A program made the position numbers and the translations under genes. Source: Kutzneria buriramensis (GTDB lineage: Bacteria > Actinomycetota > Actinomycetes > Mycobacteriales > Pseudonocardiaceae). From it: 64,000 nucleotides of DNA. Positions 16,749 through 25,674 of the stretch are shown in pieces (within the stretch, counting starts at the first letter, position 1; each line of letters opens with the position of its first letter). The stretch is taken from assembly GCF_003387475.1 (NCBI RefSeq), contig NZ_QUNO01000002.1:62001-126000 (forward strand). The letters are read 5' to 3'. Below the pieces are notes generated by a model that was given only the letters and a program-made list of their open reading frames with translations, was not told where the DNA came from and did not search any database.

Positions 16749-18359
16749 GTGAACGAGTTGTCCGGGACGCGGAGGCGGTGGGACGAAGTGGACGAGACCG
16801 AGGTGCTGATCGCCGGGGCCGATCCGGTCGGCCTCGCGCTGGCACTGGACCTGGAGCGCCGCGGCGTCAGCTGCCTGGTGCTGGACAGCGGCGACGGCCG
16901 GGTGCGGACGCCCGAGGTCGGCGTGATCGGCCCGCGGTCGATGGAGCTGTTCCGCCGCTGGGGCGTGGCCGACAAGATCCGCAGCGCCGAGTTCCCCGGC
17001 TCGCGCCCGACCGACATCGCCTGGGTCACGCAGGTCGGCGGGCACGAGATCCACCGCTTCGAGCGGCTCACCCACGACACCCACACGCCGGAGCCGGAGC
17101 AGATGTGCCCGGCGGACTGGCTGCTGCCGGTCCTGATCACGGCCGTCGGCACGCACCCGGGCGGCGCGGTGCTGTTCCGCCACCGGCTGGACGGCTTCGC
17201 CCAGGACGACGCCGGCGTCACGGCGCGGGTCATGGACATGCGCAACGGCCGCGGCGTCACCATCCGCGCGAGCTACCTGGTCTCGACGAACGGACCGTGC
17301 TCGATGGTCCGCAGCGCCTGCGGCATCCAGGCGACGTCCCGGTTCGAGCCACAACTGCTGCGCACCATCGTGTTCCGCGCGCCGAAGCTGTCCGAGGGAC
17401 TGGCCGCACGCGGCCACCGACCGGCGCTGACGTACTTCCTGCTCCGGGCTGACGGTCGGCGCTACCCGTTGCAGGCCATGGACGGCGACGGCACGTACAA
17501 GCTGACCGTGGGCAGCGAGGCCGGCGCGACCGATGCCGCCGCCCTGGTCCGGGACGCGATCGCCTTCGACACGCCGACCCAGATCGTGCGCGACGACGCC
17601 ACCCAGCTGCCGCACATGGTCGCCGACCGCTACCGGTCCGGGCGCGTGTTCCTGGTGGGCGACGCCGCGCACACGCTGTCGCCGCCGGGTGGTTTCGGTT
17701 GCGACATCGGCATTGCCGACGCCGCCGACCTGGCGTGGAAGCTCGCCGCCGAGCGGGCCGGCTGGGCCGGCGCGGAGCTGCTCGACAGCTATGACGCCGA
17801 GCGCCGGCCGGTCGCGCTGGAGGGCCTGGAGGCGGTGGGCATCGCCATGCGGTCCCGGGCCGACGACGACCTGTCGCCGCGGCTGCGGGACGACACGTGC
17901 GAGGGCGTGCTGGCCCGCACCGAACTGGGCATGCAGCTGGCCGACAGCGTCGCGAACTGGGACGTCGACGCGCCGGAGGTCCACTTCGGACACGGCTACC
18001 GGTCGTCGCTGGTCGTCGGCGACGAGGTGAAGATGACCGCGCCGTGGCGGCCCAGCAGCGATCCCGGGTTCCGGGCCGCCCACGGGTGGCTGCGGCCCGG
18101 AGTGTCCACTCTGGACGTCTTCGGCGACGGCTTCGTGTTGCTGTGCTTCGAGTCGAGCGAGCGGATCGTGGAGGTCGAGCGGGCTTTCCGGCGGCGCGGT
18201 GTGCCGCTGGAGGTGGTGCTGTGCCCCGACGACCGGGTCTCGGAGCTGTACCGCTGTCCGTACGTGCTGGTGCGCCCGGACGACCACGTCGCCTGGCGCG
18301 GGCAGGAACTGCCGGCGGATCCGTTGCTGCTGGCGGACATGGTGCGCGGCGCCTGCTGA
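16749..18359 (+). CDS. FAD-dependent aromatic monooxygenase
   Basis: A 536-residue class A flavoprotein monooxygenase of the type that hydroxylates phenols or polyketide aromatics with NADPH. The FAD-binding N-terminus reads VLIAGADPVGLALALDLERRG, in which the second glycine of GxGxxG is Asp. The GD motif region is GRVFLVGDAAHTLSPPGGFGCDIGIADAADLAWKL, with Cys-Asp where Met-Asn is usual. A thioredoxin-like C-terminal domain follows. The start is uncertain: GTG at the given position or 13 codons later. Monocistronic, ending at a strong hairpin. Confidence 0.88.
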   Translation: MNELSGTRRRWDEVDETEVLIAGADPVGLALALDLERRGVSCLVLDSGDGRVRTPEVGVIGPRSMELFRRWGVADKIRSAEFPGSRPTDIAWVTQVGGHEIHRFERLTHDTHTPEPEQMCPADWLLPVLITAVGTHPGGAVLFRHRLDGFAQDDAGVTARVMDMRNGRGVTIRASYLVSTNGPCSMVRSACGIQATSRFEPQLLRTIVFRAPKLSEGLAARGHRPALTYFLLRADGRRYPLQAMDGDGTYKLTVGSEAGATDAAALVRDAIAFDTPTQIVRDDATQLPHMVADRYRSGRVFLVGDAAHTLSPPGGFGCDIGIADAADLAWKLAAERAGWAGAELLDSYDAERRPVALEGLEAVGIAMRSRADDDLSPRLRDDTCEGVLARTELGMQLADSVANWDVDAPEVHFGHGYRSSLVVGDEVKMTAPWRPSSDPGFRAAHGWLRPGVSTLDVFGDGFVLLCFESSERIVEVERAFRRRGVPLEVVLCPDDRVSELYRCPYVLVRPDDHVAWRGQELPADPLLLADMVRGAC

Positions 18360-18370
18360 TCGTTCAGGGG

Positions 18371-18400
18371 GCCGGGTCGCCGCCGCCACGGCGACCCGGC
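18371..18400 (+). terminator. Hairpin terminator after FAD monooxygenase
   Basis: Perfect 12-bp arms (GCCGGGTCGCCG / CGGCGACCCGGC) flank a six-base loop, 11 bases after the stop codon. Confidence 0.65.
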
Positions 18401-18553
18401 CGGTCTGTGGAGTTGTCACGGCCGGTGCTCGGCGCGGGCCCCACTGCCCGGGGCCGGGTCGACCGTGCGTGCGCAGGTTCGTGCCGGTCGGGCCGCCGGT
18501 CCCCGCGAGCCAGGGAGCGGGATCGGGCGGCCGACCCGGGTGGAGGGGCAGGG

Positions 18554-18573
18554 CTCCGGAACCGGTTCCGGAG
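18554..18573. promoter_or_regulatory. Perfect 20-bp palindrome upstream of GH3
   Basis: A perfect palindrome centred on AACC|GGTT with CTCCGG/CCGGAG flanks. A central CG-type dyad is typical of LacI-family operators. It lies 164 bases upstream of the GH3 start and could bind the LacI protein encoded downstream. Confidence 0.5.
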
Positions 18574-18647
18574 GTGTGTCACGAGTTAACAGCGCCGTCA
18601 CCTCGCCGTCAAGGGCGACACCGTTGACAACCGCCGTAGCCTGATGG

Positions 18648-18661
18648 TGAGAGCGTTCCCA
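18648..18661. promoter_or_regulatory. CebR-like LacI operator before GH3
   Basis: TGAGAGCGTTCCCA matches the known actinobacterial CebR-type operator TGGGAGCGCTCCCA at 12 of 14 positions (recalled consensus). It sits downstream of a TTGACA -35-like hexamer, where a repressor would block initiation. Confidence 0.5.
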
Positions 18662-18737
18662 CGGCCGGGCCCACCTCCCGGCCGGCCAACCGCGAGCCGC
18701 CGGTCCCTGCCCCCCGCGCGAAGGGTTCGCCGCTCCC

Positions 18738-21704
18738 ATGAGACTCGCCCGCTGGCCCGCGTGGCTGTTCGCCCCGCTCGCGGCCGTGATCGTCATCGCC
18801 CTGCTGACCGTGCCCGGCGTCGGCCACGCCGCGCCCGCCCTGCTCTCCCAGGGACGCCCCGCCACCGCCTCGTCCACGCAGAACGCCACCTTCCCGGCCT
18901 CGGCCGCCGTCGACGGCGACCCCGGCACCCGCTGGTCCAGCGCGGCCACCGACCCGCAGTGGCTGGCAGTCGACCTCGGCGGCACGCACTCGGTCACCCA
19001 GATCGTGCTGAACTGGGAAACCGCGTACGCGCAGGCGTTCCAGATCCAGATCTCCGGCGACAACAACACCTGGACCAACCTCACGCCGGTGACGGCCGGC
19101 ATCGTGGGCACCCAGACGCTGTCGGTGTCCGGCAGCGGCCGCTACGTGCGGATGATGGGCACCCAGCGCGCCACGCAGTGGGGCTACTCGCTGTGGGAGT
19201 TCCAGGTCTACGGCGACGACGCCGGCGGCAGCACGTGCAACACCACCGTGAACTCGGCGCTGAACCAGCCGGCGACGGCACTGTCCACACAGGACGCCGG
19301 TGCGTTCCCGGCCTCCGCCGCCGTGGACGGCAATTCCGGCACCCGGTGGTCCAGTCAGGCGTCCGACCCGCAGTGGCTCCAGGTCGACCTGGGCAGCGTG
19401 CGCCAGGTGTGCGGCGTCGAACTCGACTGGGAAGCCGCCTATGCGGCGCAGTTCCAGGTGCAGATCTCCACTGACGGCAATAGTTGGAGCAACCTCACCC
19501 AGCCGATGGCCGGCATCGCCGGCAACCAGACGCTGACCGTGTCCGGATCCGGCCGGTACGTGCGGATGTACGGCACGCAGCGGGCCACCCAGTGGGGATA
19601 TTCCCTGTGGGAGTTCATCATCCACACCGTCGGCGCCCCGCCGACGACCACCACCACGCCGCCGCCGGGCAACTGCCCGTGGGTGAAGTCCACCGCGCCC
19701 ATCGCGGACCGGGTGAACCAGCTGATGGCCGCCATGACCAACGCGCAGAAGGTCGTCGTGCTGCACGGCAACGGCGCCACCGGCCCGTACATCGGCAACA
19801 CCGACCCGATCCCGGCGCTGTGCGTGCCGGCGATGGGACTCCAGGACGGGCCGGCCGGCGTCGGTGACAGCCTCGACGGCGTGACCGAACTGCCCGACCC
19901 GACCGCGCTCGCGGCGACCTGGGACGTCAACGCCGCCAAGAACTACGGCACGGTGATGGGGCAGGAGTTCGCCGGCAAGGGCGCGAACATCGTGCTCGGG
20001 CCGACGATCAACATCGTGCGGGATCCGCGCTGGGGCCGGGACTTCGAGACCTACAGCGAGGATCCGTACCAGGCCGGGCAGACGGCCGTCGGCACCGTGC
20101 AGGGCATCCAGGGGCAGGGCGTGATGGCGCAGGTCAAGCACGCCGCCGCGTACAACGTCGAGGGCGGGGCGTCCCGGGGCACGCCGTCCGACAACGTGAT
20201 CATCGACGACCGGACGCTGCACGAGATCTACCTGCCGGCGTTCCAGACCGCGGTGACGCAGGGGCAGGCGGCGTCGGTGATGTGCGCGTACAACGAGATC
20301 AACGGCACGCCCGCGTGCCAGGACTCGGGCGTGATGAACACGGCGCTCAAGCAGGCCACCGGCTGGGACGGATTCGTCGGCTCCGACTGGGGTTCGGCCA
20401 CCGGCGGCGCCCCGCAGCTGGCCAACGGCGGGCTGGACATGGAGATGCCCGGCGGCGCGTTCTTCGGGCAGGCGCTGCTCGACGCCGTCAACCAGGGCAA
20501 GGTGAGTCAGTCCACCGTGGACGACATGACCCGGCGGGTGCTGACCCAGATGTTCAGGTTCGGGCTGTTCGACCACGGGGCGACCGGCAGCACCGGCGCG
20601 GTTGTCACCAGCGCCGCGCACACCCAGGTGGCGCAGGACGTCGCCGCGCAAGGATCGGTGCTGCTGAAGAACAACGGGACGCTGCCGTTGAACGCGTCGT
20701 CGCTGAAGTCCATCGCGCTGCTCGGCGGGGACGCCATCGACCCGCAGAACATCGGCGGCGGCAGCGCCAAGGTCAACCCGTCGCCGGCCGCGGTGAACCC
20801 GATCAACGGCATCACCAAGCGGGCGGGGACCGGCGTGAGCGTGCAGTGGGTCGCCGGCGCGGGTGAGCACGTGCAGACGCCGGACATCCCGTCGGCGGTC
20901 GCGCTGGCCCAGAAGTCCGACGTGGCGGTGGTTTTCGCCTCGTACGGGGAGAGCGAGACCGACGACCTGTCGTCGATCGACCTCCAGTTCTCGCAGAACG
21001 ACCTGATCAGCGCGGTCGCGGCGGCCAACCCGCGGACCATCGTCGTGCTGAACACCGGTTCCGCGGTGACCATGCCGTGGATCAACAGCGTCGCCGGGGT
21101 CGTCGAGGGCTGGTACCCGGGGCAGGAGAACGGCGACGCCATCGCCTCGCTGCTGTTCGGCGACGTCAACCCGTCCGGCAAGCTGCCGGTGACGTTCCCC
21201 AAGAGCCTCGGCGACGTGCCGGCGTCGACGGTGCAGCAGTTCCCCGGCGCCAACGACCGCATCGAGTACTCGGAGGGCATGAACGTCGGCTACCGCTGGT
21301 ACGACTCGCACAACGTGACGCCGCTGTTCCCGTTCGGGTTCGGCCTGTCGTACACCACCTTCGGCTTCTCGAACCTGTCGATCACCGCGCAGGCCAACGG
21401 TTCCGCGACCGTGCGGGCCACCGTCACCAACACCGGCTCCCGCACCGGCGCCGAGGTGCCGCAGCTCTACGTCGGACAGCCCGCCGCCAACGGCGAGCCG
21501 CCGCACCAGCTGAAGGGATACCAGAAGATCACCTTGACGCCGGGGCAGTCCCAGACCGTCACCTTCACCCTGACACCCCGGGATCTCGCCCACTGGTCCG
21601 GCACCGCGTGGACCACCAACACCGGCTCGTACGGCGTCTTCGTCGGCGACTCCTCCCGCAACCTCCCGCTGACCGGCGCCATCTCGGTGACCACCGGCAG
21701 CTGA
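18738..21704 (+). CDS. Secreted GH3 beta-glycosidase with two discoidin domains
   Basis: A 988-residue exported family 3 glycoside hydrolase that would release sugars from beta-glucosides or beta-xylosides outside the cell. Order: signal peptide (1-31), two F5/8-type-C/discoidin carbohydrate-binding repeats (about 36-160 and 175-296), a Thr/Pro linker, the GH3 N-terminal barrel, the alpha/beta sandwich and a fibronectin-III-like C-terminus. The catalytic nucleophile is Asp550 in GFVGSDWGS; NIVRDPRWGRDFETYSEDP and VKHAAAYN are conserved substrate-pocket motifs. LacI-type sites upstream and xylA/xylB downstream suggest xyloside use. Confidence 0.93.
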   Translation: MRLARWPAWLFAPLAAVIVIALLTVPGVGHAAPALLSQGRPATASSTQNATFPASAAVDGDPGTRWSSAATDPQWLAVDLGGTHSVTQIVLNWETAYAQAFQIQISGDNNTWTNLTPVTAGIVGTQTLSVSGSGRYVRMMGTQRATQWGYSLWEFQVYGDDAGGSTCNTTVNSALNQPATALSTQDAGAFPASAAVDGNSGTRWSSQASDPQWLQVDLGSVRQVCGVELDWEAAYAAQFQVQISTDGNSWSNLTQPMAGIAGNQTLTVSGSGRYVRMYGTQRATQWGYSLWEFIIHTVGAPPTTTTTPPPGNCPWVKSTAPIADRVNQLMAAMTNAQKVVVLHGNGATGPYIGNTDPIPALCVPAMGLQDGPAGVGDSLDGVTELPDPTALAATWDVNAAKNYGTVMGQEFAGKGANIVLGPTINIVRDPRWGRDFETYSEDPYQAGQTAVGTVQGIQGQGVMAQVKHAAAYNVEGGASRGTPSDNVIIDDRTLHEIYLPAFQTAVTQGQAASVMCAYNEINGTPACQDSGVMNTALKQATGWDGFVGSDWGSATGGAPQLANGGLDMEMPGGAFFGQALLDAVNQGKVSQSTVDDMTRRVLTQMFRFGLFDHGATGSTGAVVTSAAHTQVAQDVAAQGSVLLKNNGTLPLNASSLKSIALLGGDAIDPQNIGGGSAKVNPSPAAVNPINGITKRAGTGVSVQWVAGAGEHVQTPDIPSAVALAQKSDVAVVFASYGESETDDLSSIDLQFSQNDLISAVAAANPRTIVVLNTGSAVTMPWINSVAGVVEGWYPGQENGDAIASLLFGDVNPSGKLPVTFPKSLGDVPASTVQQFPGANDRIEYSEGMNVGYRWYDSHNVTPLFPFGFGLSYTTFGFSNLSITAQANGSATVRATVTNTGSRTGAEVPQLYVGQPAANGEPPHQLKGYQKITLTPGQSQTVTFTLTPRDLAHWSGTAWTTNTGSYGVFVGDSSRNLPLTGAISVTTGS

Positions 21705-21709
21705 TCCCC

Positions 21710-21749
21710 GGAGCGGGGCTCGACACCCCCTGCCGCCGAGCCCCGCTCC
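21710..21749 (+). terminator. Hairpin terminator after GH3
   Basis: A 13-bp inverted repeat (GGAGCGGGGCTCG / CGAGCCCCGCTCC) with a 14-base loop lies six bases after the stop codon. Confidence 0.7.
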
Positions 21750-21754
21750 AACCC

Positions 21755-21917
21755 CCGCGAGTCGCGCTCACAAACACAGCGAATGTGGGTTTCAGGCAGA
21801 AACGAGCCTCGGGTCTCGGCTCTGCACGAGAGTGGATTTCGGTGTGACGCTGGGCGGGACTCGCGGGGTCCGCCTCAGACCTGCATTCGGTCTGGTGCTG
21901 GGCGCGACTCGCGGCGG
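21755..21917. repeat. Mosaic of short direct and inverted repeats
   Basis: Between the convergent GH3 and LacI genes. A 28-base unit at 21841-21868 recurs at 21889-21916 with five mismatches (core GCTGGGCGNGACTCGCGG). The 13-mer CCGCGAGTCGCGC at 21755-21767 is the exact reverse complement of 21902-21914. No coding potential is seen. It looks like a degenerate intergenic repeat element. Confidence 0.55.
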
Positions 21918-21918
21918 T

Positions 21919-22893
21919 TCAGGCGGAGTCGCGGACTACGAGGGAGGTGGGGACGACGTGGGGGTCGGCGGGGAGGGGGATGCCCTCCAGGAGGTTGGCC
22001 AGCAGGAGGGAGGCGGCGGCCTCGCCCATCTCACGGGACGGTTGGCGCACGGTGGTCAGCGCCGGCACGGAGTGCGCCGCCAGGGCGATGTCGTCGAAAC
22101 CGATCACCGCCACGTCCTCCGGCACGGCGACGCCGGCCTCGCGCAGGCCGTCCAGCGCCCCGACCGCCATCATGTCGTTCTGGGCGAAGACCCCGTCGAA
22201 CTCGACGCCGCTGCGGAGCACCTCCTGGATCGCGGCCAGCCCGCCCTCCGGCGTGAAGTCGCCCTCCACGAGCACCTTCTCCGCCATGACGTCGCGGAAA
22301 CCCTGCACCCGCTCGACGGTGCAGCCGAACTCGGCCGGACCGGTGATCATCACGATCCGCTCCCGGCCGGTCGACCGTAGGTGCTGGGCGGCCGACGCCG
22401 CGCCGGCGCGGTTGCTGGTCGCCACCGACGGGAAGCCGGGGTGGTGCCCGCGGTCGTCGATCATCACGACCGGCAGGCCGGACTCGTGCAGGGACTGGAT
22501 GTAGCTGAGGGTGTCCGGCGGTTCGACGAGCAGCAGCCCGTCGAACGCCTTGGCCGACACGTGCCGGGCGAACTGGGTCATGGAGTCGGCGCCGCGGTTG
22601 ACGGTGTTCAGCAGCAGCCCGTAGCCCTTGGCCTCCAGCACGTCGGCGACGCCCTGGAGCACGTCGCCCATCCACGGCCAGGTCAGGCCCGGCACCAGCA
22701 TGCCGACGGTGTTGGTGCGCCCCTTGGCCAGCCCGACCGCGCCGGCGCTGGGGATGTAGCCGGTCGCGGCGATCACCTCGCGGACCCGGATCGCGGTCGC
22801 CGCGTCGACATCCGACTTGTTGTTCAGCACCCGCGACACGGTCGTCTTGCTCACCCGTGCCCGCCGGGCGACCTCGGCGATCGTGACCCGCAT
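21919..22893 (-). CDS. LacI-family transcriptional repressor
   Basis: A 324-residue LacI-type repressor. The N-terminal helix-turn-helix and hinge are textbook (MRVTIAEVARRARVSKTTVSRVLNNKSDVDAAT). The periplasmic-binding-protein-like core has GRERIVMITGPAEF and VAVIGFDDIALAAHSVPALTTVRQP. It lies between the GH3 gene (convergent) and xylA (divergent), so it is the probable sugar-responsive repressor of the locus. The start is leaderless: TACCGT seven bases before ATG. Confidence 0.93.
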   Translation of the reverse strand: MRVTIAEVARRARVSKTTVSRVLNNKSDVDAATAIRVREVIAATGYIPSAGAVGLAKGRTNTVGMLVPGLTWPWMGDVLQGVADVLEAKGYGLLLNTVNRGADSMTQFARHVSAKAFDGLLLVEPPDTLSYIQSLHESGLPVVMIDDRGHHPGFPSVATSNRAGAASAAQHLRSTGRERIVMITGPAEFGCTVERVQGFRDVMAEKVLVEGDFTPEGGLAAIQEVLRSGVEFDGVFAQNDMMAVGALDGLREAGVAVPEDVAVIGFDDIALAAHSVPALTTVRQPSREMGEAAASLLLANLLEGIPLPADPHVVPTSLVVRDSA

Positions 22894-22900
22894 GGCTGCC

Positions 22901-22906
22901 ACGGTA
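22901..22906 (-). promoter_or_regulatory. -10 box, leaderless type (lacI-like gene)
   Basis: TACCGT on the minus strand, seven bases before the ATG, with no Shine-Dalgarno. Confidence 0.5.
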
Positions 22907-22917
22907 CCCGTTCCCCA

Positions 22918-22945
22918 CACGCGGGCACGCGCGCGTGCCCGCGTG
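22918..22945. promoter_or_regulatory. 28-bp perfect palindrome between lacI-like gene and xylA
   Basis: Both halves read CACGCGGGCACGCG on opposite strands, giving an uninterrupted 28-bp dyad that begins 25 bases upstream of the repressor start. It could be a regulator binding site or a hairpin insulating the divergent promoters. Confidence 0.55.
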
Positions 22946-22990
22946 CCGTCGTGATCAGGTCCGTCGAGGTCGACAGCCGGCCGAGCAGCC

Positions 22991-23017
22991 CTTAGTATGG
23001 CCACTGAACTAACTAAG
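22991..23017. promoter_or_regulatory. CTTAGT/ACTAAG inverted repeat before xylA
   Basis: Arms CTTAGT (22991-22996) and ACTAAG (23012-23017) flank 15 bases; the right arm merges with the AAGGAGG ribosome site of xylA (23015-23021). Repeated TTAGT/ACTAA half-sites are reminiscent of xylose operators. Confidence 0.45.
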
Positions 23018-23028
23018 GAGGCGTCGTC

Positions 23029-24189
23029 GTGACCGTGCATCCCACTCCGGCGGACAGGTTCAGCTTCGGGCTGTGGACGGTGGGCTGGCCGGCCAACGAC
23101 CCGTTCGGCGAGCCCACCCGGCCTGAGTTGGACCCGGTCGAGAGCGTGCACCGGCTGGCCGAGCTCGGCGCGTGGGGCGTCTCCTTCCACGACGACGACC
23201 TGATCCCGTTCGGCTCGGACGACACGGTGCGCGAGGAGCGGATCGCCCGTTTCCGCAAGGCCCTGGACGAGACGGGCCTGGTGGTGCCGATGGCGACCAC
23301 GAACCTGTTCAAGCACCCCGTGTTCAAGGACGGCGGCTTCACGAGCAACGACCGTGGGGTGCGGAGGTTCGCGCTGCGCAAGGTGCTGCGCAATGTCGAC
23401 CTCGCGGCCGAGTTGGGCGCCACCACCTACGTCCTGTGGGGCGGCCGCGAGGGCTCCGAGACCGACGCCGCCAAGGACGTGCGCGCCGCGCTGGACCGCT
23501 ACCGCGAGGCGATGAACACCCTCACCCAGTACGTGATCGATCAGGGCTACAACCTGAAGTTCGCCATCGAGCCGAAGCCGAACGAGCCCCGCGGCGACAT
23601 CCTGCTGCCGACGATCGGTCACGCGCTTGGCTTCATCTCCACACTGGAGCACGAGCACCTGGTCGGCCTCAATCCCGAGGTGGGCCACGAGCAGATGGCC
23701 GGCCTGAACTTCGTGCACGGCATCTCGCAGGCCCTGTGGCAGGACAAGCTGTTCCACATCGACCTCAACGGTCAGAAGGGTCCGCGCTACGATCAGGACC
23801 TGATCTTCGGCCACGGCGACCTGCTCTCCGCGTTCTTCCTCGTGGACCTGCTGGAGCAGGCCGGCTACGACGGCCCCCGGCACTTCGACTACAAGCCGCT
23901 GCGGACCGAGGACGTCGACGGCGTGTGGGCCAGCGCGGCCGCGAACATGCGGACCTACCTGCTGCTCAAGGAACGCGCGGCCGCCTTCCGGGCCGATCCG
24001 GACGTGCAGGAGGCGCTGCGCAACGCCAAGGTCACCGAGCTGGCCGAGCCGACGCTGGCCCCCGGCGAGACCTACCGCGAGCTGCTGGCCGCCGACGCCG
24101 ACTTCGACCCGGACGCCGTCGGCACCCGCGGCTACGGCTTCGTCGAACTCGAGCAGCTCGCCGTCGAGCACGCGCTGGGGGCGCGCTGA
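23029..24189 (+). CDS. xylA: Xylose isomerase
   Basis: Interconverts D-xylose and D-xylulose in the cytoplasm, the first step of xylose use. The 386-residue length fits the short actinobacterial class. Seen: catalytic His54 and Asp57 in VSFHDDD, the metal-binding Glu in [14 protein letters not shown], and the metal site [23 protein letters not shown] start with a perfect AAGGAGG. The xylulokinase gene begins one base after the stop, so the two are co-transcribed. Confidence 0.97.
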   Translation: MTVHPTPADRFSFGLWTVGWPANDPFGEPTRPELDPVESVHRLAELGAWGVSFHDDDLIPFGSDDTVREERIARFRKALDETGLVVPMATTNLFKHPVFKDGGFTSNDRGVRRFALRKVLRNVDLAAELGATTYVLWGGREGSETDAAKDVRAALDRYREAMNTLTQYVIDQGYNLKFAIEPKPNEPRGDILLPTIGHALGFISTLEHEHLVGLNPEVGHEQMAGLNFVHGISQALWQDKLFHIDLNGQKGPRYDQDLIFGHGDLLSAFFLVDLLEQAGYDGPRHFDYKPLRTEDVDGVWASAAANMRTYLLLKERAAAFRADPDVQEALRNAKVTELAEPTLAPGETYRELLAADADFDPDAVGTRGYGFVELEQLAVEHALGAR

Positions 24190-24190
24190 C

Positions 24191-25573
24191 ATGGCGCTCG
24201 TCGCCGGGATCGACTCGTCCACCCAGTCCTGCAAGGTCGTCGTGCGGGACGCCGACAGCGGCGCGCTGGTCCGCGAGGGCCGCGCGGTACATCCGGTCGG
24301 CACCGAGGTCGACCCCGCGGCGTGGCAGCAGGCGCTGGACCGGGCCGTCGCGGACGCCGGCGGTCTCGACGACGTCGCCGCGCTGGCCGTCGGCGCCCAG
24401 CAACACGGCATGGTGTGCCTCGACGATGATGGCGATGTCGTCCGGCCGGCATTGCTGTGGAACGACACCAGGTCGGCGGCCGCCGCGGCCGACCTGGTGT
24501 CGGAGCTCGGCGGCCCCGGGGCGTGGGTGGACGCGGTCGGCAGCGTGCCGGTCGCGTCGTTCACGATCACCAAGTTGCGCTGGCTCGCCGAGCACGAGCC
24601 GGCCAACGCGGCCCGCACCGCGGCCGTCTGCCTGCCGCACGACTGGTTGACGCGGCGGCTGACCGACGGCGAGCTCTGCACGGACCGCAGCGACGCCAGC
24701 GGAACCGGCTACTGGTCGCCGTCGACCGGCGAGTACCGGGAGGATCTGCTCGCCACGGCCCTCGGTCAGGGGGCCAAGCTGCCGCGCGTGCTTGGCCCGG
24801 CCGAGGCCGCCGGACGCACCCGGTCCGGCGCGCTGGTCGCCGCCGGGGCCGGTGACAACGCCGCCGCGGCGCTGGGCGTGCAGGCGGAACCCGGCGACGT
24901 GGTGGTCTCGATCGGCACCTCCGGCACGGCGTTCGCGTCGAGCGTCAAGCCGGCCGGCAGCGAGGTCGTGAACGGATTCGCCGACGCACAAGGCAGGTTC
25001 CTGCCGCTGGTGTGCACGCTCAACGCCGCCCGCGTCCTGGACGCCACGGCGCGGATGCTGCGGGTCGGCGTCGACGAGCTCTCCGAGCTTGCGCTGGCCG
25101 CCCCGGCCGGCGCCGACGGCCTGGTGCTCGTGCCGTACCTGGACGGCGAGCGCACTCCCAACCGTCCGGACGCCTCGGGCACGCTGCACGGGCTCCGGCT
25201 CGACACCGCCACCCCGGCGCATCTGGCCCGCGCCGCGGTCGAGGGGCTGCTGTGCAGCCTCGCCGACGCCGTGGACGCCCTGGTGGAGCTGGGGATCCCG
25301 GCCTCGCGGGTGCTGATCGTCGGCGGCGGCGCCAGATCCGAGGCGGTCCGTCGGATCGCGCCCACGGTTTTCGGTTGCCCCGTAGTGGTTCCCGAGCCGA
25401 GCGAATTCGTCGCCGACGGCGCCGCCAGGCAGGCTGCATGGGCGTTGCGCGGGGAAACCGACCCTCCACAGTGGAGTGCGCTCACTTCCCGCTGCTACCA
25501 GGCGGATCCGGTGCCGTCGGTGCGTGAGCGGTACGCGCACGCCCGCGAACTGGTCCTCGACCGTCCACAATGA
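24191..25573 (+). CDS. xylB: Xylulokinase
   Basis: Phosphorylates D-xylulose to xylulose 5-phosphate with ATP, feeding the pentose phosphate pathway. The 460-residue FGGY kinase shows [23 protein letters not shown] (N-terminal phosphate-binding motif), [29 protein letters not shown] and the C-terminal ATP-binding [17 protein letters not shown]. Slightly shorter than the usual ~480 residues, with all signature regions present. Directly downstream of xylA, one base apart. Confidence 0.96.
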   Translation: MALVAGIDSSTQSCKVVVRDADSGALVREGRAVHPVGTEVDPAAWQQALDRAVADAGGLDDVAALAVGAQQHGMVCLDDDGDVVRPALLWNDTRSAAAAADLVSELGGPGAWVDAVGSVPVASFTITKLRWLAEHEPANAARTAAVCLPHDWLTRRLTDGELCTDRSDASGTGYWSPSTGEYREDLLATALGQGAKLPRVLGPAEAAGRTRSGALVAAGAGDNAAAALGVQAEPGDVVVSIGTSGTAFASSVKPAGSEVVNGFADAQGRFLPLVCTLNAARVLDATARMLRVGVDELSELALAAPAGADGLVLVPYLDGERTPNRPDASGTLHGLRLDTATPAHLARAAVEGLLCSLADAVDALVELGIPASRVLIVGGGARSEAVRRIAPTVFGCPVVVPEPSEFVADGAARQAAWALRGETDPPQWSALTSRCYQADPVPSVRERYAHARELVLDRPQ

Positions 25574-25626
25574 ACTGCTTGACGCCCTCGTCTCGAACGG
25601 CCTAGCCTCTGCGGCACTGGCGAGGT

Positions 25627-25664
25627 CCTTGCCGCCACAAGGCCTTCTTGTCAACGCTGACAAG
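25627..25664 (+). promoter_or_regulatory. Tandem inverted repeats overlapping the RBS of the GH71/99-like gene
   Basis: Two adjacent dyads: CCTTG/CAAGG (25627-25631, 25638-25642), then CTTGTCA-ACGC-TGACAAG (25647-25664). The second overlaps AAGGAG (25662-25667), the ribosome site of the next gene. It may be a LacI-type operator (CG-centred) or an RNA hairpin controlling translation. Confidence 0.5.
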
Positions 25665-25674
25665 GAGTTCGGAC

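Larger units (their letters stand above)
18360..18737. other. Intergenic regulatory region upstream of GH3
   Basis: 378 bases without a gene. It contains the monooxygenase terminator hairpin, a 20-bp palindrome, a TTGACA -35-like hexamer (18624-18629) and a CebR-like box, all listed separately. No reliable -10 hexamer could be fixed. Confidence 0.6.

Noticed and set aside
18609-21593. A ~990-codon open frame antisense to the GH3 gene
   Set aside because: The opposite strand encodes an unambiguous GH3 enzyme with all motifs; the antisense translation is a low-complexity Arg/Gly/Val-rich shadow.
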